NCBI GenBank assembly: GCA_028703175.1
Contig: JAQVNJ010000177.1
Location: 1-9,409 of the forward strand
DNA: 9,409 bases
Direction: 5' to 3'
Source of the DNA: JAAYCB01 sp012744395
GTDB lineage: Bacteria > Planctomycetota > Planctomycetia > Pirellulales > Thermoguttaceae
The notes below the pieces were generated by a model that was given only the letters and a program-made list of their open reading frames with translations, was not told where the DNA came from and did no database searches. The position numbers and the translations under genes are program-made. Below, in pieces: positions 1 to 6,868 of the stretch; position 1 is the first letter of the stretch, and every line of letters starts with the position of its first letter.

Positions 1-2
1 AC

Positions 3-92
3 GCCGGCGGGGTGGTCCGCAAGGTGTGGAAGAGTGTCAGGGTGGCGGGGCATGACCAACAGGTGCTCGCCGCACTGGCCGAGCTGGCATGA
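3..92 (+). CDS. C-terminal end of an unidentified protein (partial, cut by window start)
   Basis: An open frame runs in from the left edge and ends at TGA 90-92, giving 29 residues that begin AGGVVRKVWKSV and end in LAALAELA. About 24 of the 29 codons end in G or C, matching the strong third-position bias of the clear genes here. The other two plus-strand frames look less gene-like. The tail is amphipathic and probably helical. It converges on the minus-strand toroid gene, with only 30 bp between the two stop codons. The family cannot be recognised from so short a tail. It could be a chance frame. Confidence 0.45.
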   Translation, partial: AGGVVRKVWKSVRVAGHDQQVLAALAELA

Positions 93-102
93 CCTTCCCC
101 TC

Positions 103-122
103 GGGCGGCCGCCCGGCCGGCC
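103..122. terminator. GC-rich hairpin between convergent stop codons (possible shared terminator)
   Basis: The 30-bp gap between the two convergent stops contains a perfect 12-bp palindrome (103-114) and a following GC-rich stretch. Together they can fold into a stem of about 8 bp with one bulged base and a 4-nt loop. There is no T tract on either side, so this is a weak, position-based call. Confidence 0.25.
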
Positions 123-1784
123 CTAGAACTCCCGCACAACGACCACCCGGCGGTCGCGGTTCAACGCTTCCACCTGGTCGGCCAGTTCGGTCCACGGCTG
201 GAGCACCGAGTCGTGGTAGACTCCGCACGCCGCCACGTAGGCCGCCTGGTGGTCCGTGCCGAAGGCCATCCGCCGAATCGTGATGGCAGGGCTCGCCAAT
301 TCAATCGTGTCGGTCACGCGGAGCGACGGCGAGCCCTCCAGAATCTCGATCGTCCGGGCGAACCGGATGGGAAGCGGCCGGCGGCCGGTGATTACGCGCT
401 GCTGGAGGAGCTGGCGAACGGTCGTCCGAAACCAGCGGCCCACCAGCCACATGCCCACGTGGAGGAGGGACTGCTTCAGCGGCGTGGCGGTTTCCGCGGG
501 CGCAGCGTCGAGCATCCCGGAAACGGTGATTCGCACCTGCCCGCCGTCCTCCAACGCGACTTGGGCCGCTCGCCGGCGGTCATGCGACTGGGAGACCGCC
601 ACGGCGCCGTCGTCCGTTTCCACAACCAGACCGGCGTCGGTCAGGCAGGGCATCCGCGGCGCGAAGTGCTTGAAGATGCCGTTTCGCGCCGTGCTGACCA
701 CGGTCTGCCGGTCGCCGTGGCGCGAGACAACCAGGCCCGCGTTGGCGAAGTGAACGAAGATCGGCTGCTCGGCTCCGGGCGGCCTTGCCCGCACCGGCGA
801 CCAGTCGAGATAGGCCTCGATCCGGTTGCCCAGGCGGTGGGCAAACAGCCGGTCGTCGCTGAAGTAAGCGTGCGTGGCTCGGGCCAGCGCGTTTAAGAAG
901 CCGTCGGCCAGGTCGGCCGCCTCGGCCGAGACCGCGGCAAGCAGTTCCATTCCGTGGGGATAGAAATGGGAGGTGCCCCGGCTGCCGTACTCGCCCGCAA
1001 AGCTGCCGTCGGGATGGAGAAAGTGCCGCGCGAAGCGGACGCCGCGGCGGATCGGCTCATCCAGAATCTGGTTGCCGGTGGCCCGCCGCAGCTTCGCCAT
1101 ACAGTCGAGGGTGACCGTCTGGTAGCCGGGGTCCGCGCCGCCGTATTCCTCGAACCAGCCTTCGTCATCCTGCCAGGCGAGGACCCTGCCGATCCGCTCC
1201 TCGGCGGCTTGCCGGTAGGCTGGGCTGCCGGTGATTTCGGCGACTCTCCAGAGTCCCAGGGCCGCCAGGGCATGGTGGTTGGCGAGGTTGCCCGATTCCC
1301 CGTGGCTGATCAGCCAGCCGGCGCGGCGGTGGAACCACTCCAGCAGCACCGGATCGTCGATCGCCAGGAGCGTATAGGCCTTGGCGGCCGCCTGAAGCGA
1401 GAAGACGGCCGCGCCCAACGCCCGTTCGAAAGGGTAGTAGTCGTCGCAGGAGCCGTCGCGATGGCAGGAGCGGGCGGCGAATCGCATCCCGGCCAGGGCC
1501 AATTCGCGGACCCGAGGGCAACCCCGCCAGCGATTGCCCGGCAATTCGTGGGTGTAGACCAGCGCTAGCGGCAACACGCCCTCTTGATACATCTCCGAGG
1601 GGAAACAGGCCGTGCGATAGTGCCAGAATTGCCGGTCGAGGCAGCCGTAGGTGGGCCGGAATGGATTCCGGTCGATCGCCCCGAGCAGCCTGGCAATCCC
1701 GTCGGCCAGGCCGTCGAGATATCGCTCGCGCAAGCGGGGGTCGCGAGCGGGCGCGTCGGATTGCGACGAGCTGGCGATTGGCAT
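123..1784 (-). CDS. Heparinase/alginate-lyase-like (alpha/alpha)6-toroid protein
   Basis: This 553-residue protein starts at ATG 1782-1784 with only a weak GGAA upstream. Residues ~20-330 look like repeated helical hairpins of an (alpha/alpha)6 toroid, rich in aromatic residues. Notable are LANHHALAALGLW (167-179), a Trp/Glu/Tyr-rich stretch around 207-221 (GWFEEYGGADPGY), and SHFYPHGMELL (272-282). From about 340 the sequence turns beta-rich, as in the C-terminal sheet domain of heparinase II/III and alginate lyases. The Asn-His in the NHH motif and the Tyr/His-rich segments resemble catalytic residues of those lyases, but I cannot assign them firmly. No signal peptide is evident, so it may be cytoplasmic or periplasmic by another route. 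It lies 157 bp downstream of the glycosyltransferase gene on the same strand, which fits a role in polysaccharide assembly or turnover. A related toroid fold, such as an unsaturated glucuronyl hydrolase or an epimerase-like protein, is possible. Confidence 0.8.
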   Translation of the reverse strand: MPIASSSQSDAPARDPRLRERYLDGLADGIARLLGAIDRNPFRPTYGCLDRQFWHYRTACFPSEMYQEGVLPLALVYTHELPGNRWRGCPRVRELALAGMRFAARSCHRDGSCDDYYPFERALGAAVFSLQAAAKAYTLLAIDDPVLLEWFHRRAGWLISHGESGNLANHHALAALGLWRVAEITGSPAYRQAAEERIGRVLAWQDDEGWFEEYGGADPGYQTVTLDCMAKLRRATGNQILDEPIRRGVRFARHFLHPDGSFAGEYGSRGTSHFYPHGMELLAAVSAEAADLADGFLNALARATHAYFSDDRLFAHRLGNRIEAYLDWSPVRARPPGAEQPIFVHFANAGLVVSRHGDRQTVVSTARNGIFKHFAPRMPCLTDAGLVVETDDGAVAVSQSHDRRRAAQVALEDGGQVRITVSGMLDAAPAETATPLKQSLLHVGMWLVGRWFRTTVRQLLQQRVITGRRPLPIRFARTIEILEGSPSLRVTDTIELASPAITIRRMAFGTDHQAAYVAACGVYHDSVLQPWTELADQVEALNRDRRVVVVREF

Positions 1785-1813
1785 TGCCGTTCATTCCGCG
1801 GGATGCGCATTCC

Positions 1814-1858
1814 GCCCGCCGGTGGGCCGTGTGGTTGAGGCCCGCTGGGGCGGCGCTG
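1814..1858. repeat. Diverged intergenic repeat, copy B
   Basis: This 45-nt stretch upstream of the toroid gene aligns with 4755-4799 at 36 identical positions plus two short indels. Shared blocks are GCCCG, CGG, CCGTGTG, AGGCC and a 13-nt run, TGGGGCGGCGCTG. Both copies lie in intergenic DNA, in the same orientation. Copy B lacks the nested hairpin that precedes copy A. A dispersed planctomycete intergenic repeat is inferred. Confidence 0.55.
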
Positions 1859-1941
1859 GCGTTTCGGTTGTGTTGCATTGCTCGTGCAGGAGAACGTCGG
1901 CGGTAATTGGACCGTCTCGGTCTGGCCCGCTCGGCGCCGCC

Positions 1942-2874
1942 CTACCGGCGGTGGTGCGCGACGATCACTTCGGCCAACAGCCCCAGCATGCACGTCATGA
2001 AACCGGCCGTAAGGACAACGATGTTCGACTCCTGCATGCTGCCGGTGACGGCAAAGCTCGCGATGCTCATCAAAACACCGAGGGCAATCACCAGGGCGGA
2101 CAGCGGCAGAAAGACCTTCAGCGGCCGGAAATAGAGCACCATTCGCAAGACGGTGCTCAGATAGGCGGCCGTGTCTTTGACCGGATGGAACTTGCTCCGG
2201 CCGATCCGCGTGCGATAGGGAATCGGCACGTATTTGACCGCGTACCCGTTGGTCAGGAAGGCCAAGGTCATCGTGGTCACGCAACTGAATCCGTCGGGCA
2301 CGACCCACAGCCAAGGGAGCATGGCCTCGCGTTTGAACGCCTTCAGCCCGGTGTTCAAATCGGGGATCGACTGGCCGGTCAGATAGCACGCCAGCTTGCG
2401 GATGAACCACTTGGCCGGCACGCGCAGCCAGGGGAGCGTGCCCTGCTCGCTGGTCCGCGCGCCGTTGACCTGGTCGTAGGCGGGAAAGTGCTTGAGCAGT
2501 TCGGGAATGCACTCGGCCGGGTAGGTTCCGTCGGCATCGAGCATCGCCACCAGCTCGCCCTGGGCGGCGCGGATTCCGACTTTGCGGGCCGCCCCGGCGC
2601 CGCGGTTCTCCGGGCAGCGGATCACCCGCACCCGGCACTGCCAGCAATCGGCCGCGTAGCGCTCGGCCAGCGCGGCTGTCGCATCGGTCGATGCATCGTC
2701 GACAACCAGAATCTCGTAGCGAATCGACTCGCCCGACAGCGCGGCGACGATTTCGTCAAGCACCGCCTCGATCGCCAATTCTTCATTGTACGTGGGCAAG
2801 AGCACGGTCAAGCGGCAAGTCGAAGCCACCGCTGCCGCCGAGGCCGTGCGAACCTGGGTCTGCCAACCCTCCAT
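1942..2874 (-). CDS. Family 2 glycosyltransferase, polyprenyl-phosphate sugar transferase type, membrane-anchored
   Basis: This 310-residue protein starts at ATG 2872-2874, with GGAG (complement of 2882-2885) 7 nt upstream. The GT-A fold of GT2 is clear: LLPTYNEE (25-32) for nucleotide-sugar binding, VVDDASTD (57-64), and a metal-binding DADGTYP (113-119) followed by an acceptor-side DLNTGLKAF (172-180). Two hydrophobic segments near the C terminus (~253-275 and ~283-305) should anchor it in the inner membrane. This is the layout of DPM1/GtrB/ArnC-type enzymes, which move a sugar from a nucleotide donor to polyprenyl phosphate on the cytoplasmic face. The sugar cannot be predicted. A hairpin lies 30 nt upstream of the start and the lyase-like gene follows downstream, so it likely supplies or modifies an envelope glycan. 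The first ~20 residues are variable, so a later start cannot be excluded. Confidence 0.92.
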   Translation of the reverse strand: MEGWQTQVRTASAAAVASTCRLTVLLPTYNEELAIEAVLDEIVAALSGESIRYEILVVDDASTDATAALAERYAADCWQCRVRVIRCPENRGAGAARKVGIRAAQGELVAMLDADGTYPAECIPELLKHFPAYDQVNGARTSEQGTLPWLRVPAKWFIRKLACYLTGQSIPDLNTGLKAFKREAMLPWLWVVPDGFSCVTTMTLAFLTNGYAVKYVPIPYRTRIGRSKFHPVKDTAAYLSTVLRMVLYFRPLKVFLPLSALVIALGVLMSIASFAVTGSMQESNIVVLTAGFMTCMLGLLAEVIVAHHRR

Positions 2875-2903
2875 GGTCGGGCTCCGGATGGTCTAAGGGG
2901 ATG

Positions 2904-2933
2904 AGCCGGTCGGCGACTGTAGCGCCGACGGCT
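2904..2933. promoter_or_regulatory. Stable stem-loop in the leader of the glycosyltransferase gene
   Basis: GTCGGCG (2909-2915) pairs perfectly with CGCCGAC (2923-2929) around a 7-nt loop. The stem extends by AGCC/GGCT across one bulged G, giving 11 bp. It lies about 30 nt before the GT2 start codon and so would be in the mRNA leader if transcription begins upstream. There is no T tract in the gene's direction. It could be a leader structure, a terminator for something upstream, or part of a dispersed repeat. Confidence 0.45.
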
Positions 2934-3138
2934 GATCGTTCCGTCAAGTGCGGGAGCCGATTTATAGCATAGACTCGCCGATGGCCCCAACAGCAGTCGC
3001 TCCACCCGTGGCACGATACCGGGCTCGGTGGGTGATTGCGAAGTGCTTCTTCAATCAATCCAGCTTCACCATTCAGCCCACACCCCCTTGTCTTTCGGAT
3101 CGTGGGTGACGCTCGCATGGCGCGAGCGCGGCCGCAAG

Positions 3139-3483
3139 CGTCAAGCGTCGGCCGCCTGGAGCCGCTCGCTTTCCAGCGGGATATTGAATCCCGAGACGGG
3201 TCGGACAGTCCCGCGAGGCGAGGAATGTGAACTCGTAACGCTTCCAGTCGGCTGTTGGGACGCAGGCCTCGTCCAGGCCGATGCTTGCCCAGTCGCGCGT
3301 GTCCCTGATCCCGATCTGCACGATCTCATCGGAGAGCCCTTCGCCCCGGGCGCGGAAGGCCAGCCGATGCTAGCGGCCCCGCTCGGCGGGGATCCCCATC
3401 TGGCAGAGCATCACGTGCGACGCGGGGCCGGCGGCCAGGAAGGCGAGCCGCCAACCACATCGGCGCCGAAAACCGCAACATCA
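3139..3483 (-). pseudogene. Decayed carbohydrate-binding-module-like fragment with a nonsense codon and frame changes
   Basis: Read on the minus strand, 3373-3432 encodes GPASHVMLCQMGIPAERGR. An in-frame TAG follows (complement of 3370-3372), and the same frame then continues with HRLAFRARGEGLSDEIVQI, RDTRDW, and finally TADWKRYEFTFLASRD and LGIQYPAGK. This order (a Q-x-G-I strand, a Y/R-x-L-x-F-R-A-R strand, a W-K-R-Y-x-F-T-F strand, then R-L-x-I/F-Q) is the pattern of CBM4/9-like beta-sandwich domains found at the ends of secreted glycan enzymes. Near 3175 the frame appears to shift into one ending LESERLQAADA and a stop (3139-3141). Upstream, near 3440, coding-like sequence seems to move to another frame. 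No start, signal peptide or catalytic domain remains. It lies 78 bp downstream of the ATP-grasp stop. A sequencing error could explain one lesion but hardly all of them. Confidence 0.55.
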
Positions 3484-3560
3484 CCGGCTCCTTCGGGCAG
3501 GGACCAGGTGAGAGGTTCGAGTCTACAGCGTTCCGTTCTCCGCTTCCCCCCCAACTTGAC

Positions 3561-4586
3561 TCACGTCCGCCACGCCGCCTTGTAACTCAGGCCGAGATTG
3601 ATGATCCGCTGGAGCAGCATTTCGTAGGAGATGCCGACTCGTTCGGCACTTTCGGAGAAGTCCTCGCCGTACTCGAGATTTGGATTCGGATTGGCTTCGA
3701 GCAGGTAGACGCGGCCGTCTTCGGCCAGGCGGAGGTCCATCCGGGCGTAGCCTGTGATCGAAAGCGCCCGGTAGACGCGTTTGCAGAGACTGACGATCTG
3801 CCTGTCGAGGCCGGGGGGCAGGTTCCTGGCCGCTTCCGTCCGGATGCCGTACTTCTCCTGGGTTTCCACATGCCACTTCACCTTGCGGGTGGCGATCCGG
3901 GGCATTCCCTCGGGCATCCTGGGAAAGAGCATCTCCCAGACGGGAAACGCCGTCAGCCGCTGATTCCCCGTCAGGCCGACGTACAGTTCGCGGCCTTCGA
4001 TGTACTCCTCGGCCATGGCGTCGCTGTGGATCTCCTCGTGCACGTAGGCGACGCGATCCGCCAGTTGCTGCTCGTTGGAGACGATCGATTTCTGCGAAAT
4101 TCCCAGCGAAGCCTCCTCGTTGACCGACTTGACAAACATGGGAAACCCAAGTCGCCGAGGGCAGCGGACCTTCTTGCCCCGTTCAAACACGGTGAACTTG
4201 GGCGTCGGGATGCGGTGGTAGGAGAGAATTTGCTTGCAGAGGGCCTTGTCGTGCGCAAGCATCAAACCACGGGGATTGCAGCCGGTGTAAGGCTGCTGCA
4301 TCAACTCCAGGTAACTGACGACGTGCTGGTCGTAAATCGCTACGCCGTGGAATTCTTCGAGCAGGTTGAAGGCGACATCGGGCCTGGTCTCCTCGATCGC
4401 GCGACGGACCACTCCCAGGTCCGCTCGGACTCCCAGCGGGCGGACCTCATGCCCTAGCGCCTCAAGGCCGGCGCAGACATCGTATTCCGACCGGTAGTCG
4501 GCGATCTCCTCGTCGCTCAGACCTTCAATCGTGTCGGGCGGAAGGAGGTCCTCGTGCATTAGGACCAGCACACGCAGTCGCTTCAT
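3561..4586 (-). CDS. ATP-grasp ligase related to D-alanine--D-alanine ligase
   Basis: This 341-residue protein starts MKRLRVLVLMHEDLLPPD (ATG 4584-4586), the natural first beta strand of the fold. An in-frame ATG at 4653-4655 would add 23 low-complexity residues but has a slightly better upstream purine stretch. The ATP-grasp domain shows FVKSVNEEASLGIS (151-164), which holds the ATP lysine and glycine loop, then EEYIEGRELYVGL (193-205), and the metal-binding D284 and LLEANPNPNLE (295-305) with E297 and N299. The N-terminal half carries a pre-ATP-grasp domain with NLLEEFHG (74-81). The family joins a carboxylate to an amine through an acylphosphate, as in D-Ala-D-Ala or peptide-type ligases. 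The substrate is unknown. A housekeeping Ddl role is possible, but the divergence and the neighbouring peptidase suggest a specialised ligase. Confidence 0.9.
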   Translation of the reverse strand: MKRLRVLVLMHEDLLPPDTIEGLSDEEIADYRSEYDVCAGLEALGHEVRPLGVRADLGVVRRAIEETRPDVAFNLLEEFHGVAIYDQHVVSYLELMQQPYTGCNPRGLMLAHDKALCKQILSYHRIPTPKFTVFERGKKVRCPRRLGFPMFVKSVNEEASLGISQKSIVSNEQQLADRVAYVHEEIHSDAMAEEYIEGRELYVGLTGNQRLTAFPVWEMLFPRMPEGMPRIATRKVKWHVETQEKYGIRTEAARNLPPGLDRQIVSLCKRVYRALSITGYARMDLRLAEDGRVYLLEANPNPNLEYGEDFSESAERVGISYEMLLQRIINLGLSYKAAWRT

Positions 4587-4732
4587 GGGGGGGCCGGGCA
4601 GCAGAAAAGCAGTCGAGAGGGCAATACGGGGGGTAGGGTTGCCGCCATTGTACATGATTTCATCCCCCAGGTCTCCCCAGCCAAGATTGTGCCCCGTAGC
4701 AGGGGGGGGTCGGCCCGTTTTGCTTCCTCGCG

Positions 4733-4769
4733 GGTCCGTAGGACGGGTCTCCAGGCCCGTCGGCGGACC
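4733..4769. repeat. Nested inverted repeat between peptidase and ligase genes
   Basis: GACGGGTCT (4742-4750) faces AGGCCCGTC (4753-4761), pairing over about 8-9 bp with one G-U. An outer GGTCCG (4733-4738) pairs with CGGACC (4764-4769). The whole forms a roughly 15-bp stem in 37 nt. It overlaps repeat copy A. It could act as a terminator for the upstream peptidase gene, though no T tract follows, or be a mobile palindromic repeat. Confidence 0.6.
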
Positions 4770-4799
4770 GTGTGATAGGCCATTGGTGGGGCGGCGCTG
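4755..4799. repeat. Diverged intergenic repeat, copy A
   Basis: This stretch matches 1814-1858 at 36 positions over 45 nt, including CCGTGTG and the 13-nt TGGGGCGGCGCTG block. It overlaps the right arm of the 4733-4769 hairpin and lies downstream of the metallopeptidase stop, inside the 259-bp gap before the ATP-grasp gene. From memory, similar sequence recurs between genes of Pirellulales genomes. I cannot verify this here. Confidence 0.6.
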
Positions 4800-4845
4800 C
4801 TGTCCTGGCCTAGCCGAGTCTCAAGATTGGCCGCTCTCTACCACC

Positions 4846-5937
4846 CTAGAGGGCGAGACGATGATTCCCCGCGTGCAGGTAGTTCATTGTCTGCACGGTG
4901 AGCATCACCAGCATGTCGCGCCGCACGGTGTCGTCGATCCGATGGGCGCGCAGTCTCAACTGGCGGCAGCGATCGATCATCTCGATCAGCACCTGGTCGA
5001 TCGTGTACTGATATTCGCCCGTCCAATGGGCCACCAGGCGGCGCAGCTCGGGACGCATCTTGCGGAGCAGCGCTGCCGCCGACGGGTGATGGGCGTGTTC
5101 GGGGGCGTCGGAAAAGATCCGCCGCAGATCGCGGTCGTGGGCGTTCGGGCGATCCAGCCCGTAGCGGCCACGTTTCTCCAAGTAGTGCTCGCCGAGTGTC
5201 TTGGTCATTTCGCGGAGCGGGGCAACCCGCTGGCGGCAGGTATTGCTCGGCTTCTGTTGGCAAACCTCGTTCAACAGGCGGTCGACGTACTCCAGCTTTT
5301 TCAGCGCTGGCCAGCCGCGGTACTGATTTCTCCAGCCGGAACGGGGTTTCAGCCAAACGGCAAACGTCTCGGCGAAGTCTTCCGCCGGGTGGCTCTGCGC
5401 GTACCACGCGTCGAGGTGCACCACGTAGCTCCTGCTGTATGGCCGCGGGCGGTAATACTCCGGATAGGGCTCGGAGAACCTGCCGAAGACCTCGCGCCAA
5501 GCCTGCCGCCGATGCAGCCCGTAGGCCGTATCGACAGCGTGGCCCGTCTCGTGCCGCAGGATTCGCATGCACCATTCTTCGGTTCCGCCCTCGACATCCA
5601 GCACCTGCCGGCGTTCCAGTCGGGCCAGCCGCGGGTGGGCCAAGTAGAACGGCACCGCCACGCCCGGCACTCCGTCGGGAGAGAACCACTCGTCGGAAAT
5701 CCAGAAATGCGGCCGGAAGGCGATTCCTCGGGCGGCCAATTCCTGGTAGAGCCGCTCGATTCGCCCCTCGAGGGCCGTCCCCTCAATCGAGAGCTTCAGA
5801 TCGCACATCCGCACTTGGAGTAGCTCGGCGTCTGAATACTCGCTCCAATGAGGCTTGCGACCGCCGCGTTGTGCCCGCGACCCGGCAGGGTCCACCGAAT
5901 GTTTCGCGATCCGGTATCTCTTGGCTCGAACACCCAT
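4846..5937 (-). CDS. Putative zinc metallopeptidase (HExxH type)
   Basis: ATG 5935-5937 gives a 363-residue protein beginning MGVRAKRYRIAKH, with GGGGGAGG about 10 nt upstream. A longer frame from TTG 5997 adds 20 unlikely residues and is rejected. The zinc site is HETGH (129-133). About 50 residues later HPAEDFAETFAVWL (183-196) offers a third ligand, probably one of E186 or E190, in a gluzincin-like spacing. The flanking regions are rich in Tyr, Trp and Arg. The C-terminal third (~270-363) is helical and ends in TVQTMNYLHAGNHRLAL. There is no signal peptide or membrane segment, so a cytoplasmic enzyme is likely. This type is known to me as the putative zinc-binding metallopeptidase of planctomycetes and proteobacteria, with no known substrate. 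It sits upstream of, and co-oriented with, the ATP-grasp gene, suggesting a shared peptide substrate. Confidence 0.88.
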   Translation of the reverse strand: MGVRAKRYRIAKHSVDPAGSRAQRGGRKPHWSEYSDAELLQVRMCDLKLSIEGTALEGRIERLYQELAARGIAFRPHFWISDEWFSPDGVPGVAVPFYLAHPRLARLERRQVLDVEGGTEEWCMRILRHETGHAVDTAYGLHRRQAWREVFGRFSEPYPEYYRPRPYSRSYVVHLDAWYAQSHPAEDFAETFAVWLKPRSGWRNQYRGWPALKKLEYVDRLLNEVCQQKPSNTCRQRVAPLREMTKTLGEHYLEKRGRYGLDRPNAHDRDLRRIFSDAPEHAHHPSAAALLRKMRPELRRLVAHWTGEYQYTIDQVLIEMIDRCRQLRLRAHRIDDTVRRDMLVMLTVQTMNYLHAGNHRLAL

Positions 5938-6868
5938 CCTCGGTCGGCCTCCCCCTGGCGCAAACGGCCGGCTCCCCCGTAAACAGTCCGTCTCCAAACC
6001 CCGGCTGGCATCGCCCGCCAGACGCTCTCACCTCAAACTTGCCTTGCCGCCTGGGGCCGATGCGTGTGAGCAAGCAGGATATGGGAAGTATATCGTCATG
6101 GCCGCGAGCTTTCCAGTTGTGTCGCCGAATGTTCTTCCTGCATCAACCGTCCCTTGACGTATTCATCGGAAGGCGGTGATGGCCAGATCGATTTCAGGCT
6201 GCGGCAAGCACGGAGTCCGCGCGGCTCGGACACGCCATGCGGGAGCCAGAACACCGCCGCCAGTCTAGACCATCGTCGATTCGCCGTTGCCGGCTTGATT
6301 CGCATTTGGCCCGACGGCCGGCGACACCTCGGGGCGCAGCGTTGGAATCGCCCGGCTGCCTAGGCCCAACTCGCGCGCAGCCTCTTCGAGCAACCGCAGT
6401 CGAAAGCTGCCGCACGCTGGCCAGACAAGGGGCCGGCATGGGCACTGCGAGATGCCGGCCGGGCGTGACGACGGGGCTGCCAAACCGGGGCTCGCCCGGC
6501 GCGGCGGCGACTGCCCCGCAGGCCCCGAAATGCGTGCGGCAGCAGGTCTCGCCGCCGAAACCGGCCGTTTGGAAACGCTTGGCGCGGTGCGGATTTAGGG
6601 TTACACATAGGGGCCCGGGCAGTGCCGCTGTTGGCGCCCCGGGACAATCCCAACCCGCACGGCGGAGACCGCTTGTGGATGACGGAGGCGTGGCTGCTGT
6701 GAAAACCAGGCTGTCTTTCGCGGTTTCCGCCAGGCCTCCAGATTTCCCCACGCCAGCCACGGACAAACATGAGCCGAGCGGCCCTCCGCTCCCGCTGCGC
6801 TGTGCCCTCCGTCGAGACCGGCGCGGAACCGGGCCCGCGAATCGCGTCTACTATCTGGAGACGTCCGA
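5938..6868. other. Long gene-free region between divergent genes
   Basis: This 931-bp stretch lies between the divergently oriented metallopeptidase and DUF4838 genes. Open frames exist on both strands, but they are rich in Arg, Pro, Ala and Ser, lack recognisable motifs or ribosome binding sites, and look like GC-driven noise. I see no tRNA, known ncRNA motif, IS end or long repeat. It must hold the promoters of both flanking genes. GC-rich inverted segments occur around 6609-6645 (GGGGCCCGGG facing GCGCCCCGGG). Confidence 0.5.

Noticed and set aside
1651..2904. 417-codon plus-strand frame opposite the glycosyltransferase
   Set aside because: It is Arg/Gly/His-rich with no motifs and runs antisense to clear GT2 catalytic motifs.
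3028..3585. 185-codon plus-strand frame opposite the CBM-like relic
   Set aside because: Its composition is low in information. The minus strand carries the recognisable protein pattern. It also overlaps the ATP-grasp 3' end.
4583..4783. 66-codon minus-strand frame beginning MAYHTVRRRAWRPV
   Set aside because: It is a translation of the repeat and hairpin sequence. No ribosome site was seen, and it overlaps the ligase start.
4531..5823. 430-codon plus-strand frame opposite the metallopeptidase
   Set aside because: It is antisense to the HETGH gene and crosses intergenic repeat sequence, with no ribosome site or domain.
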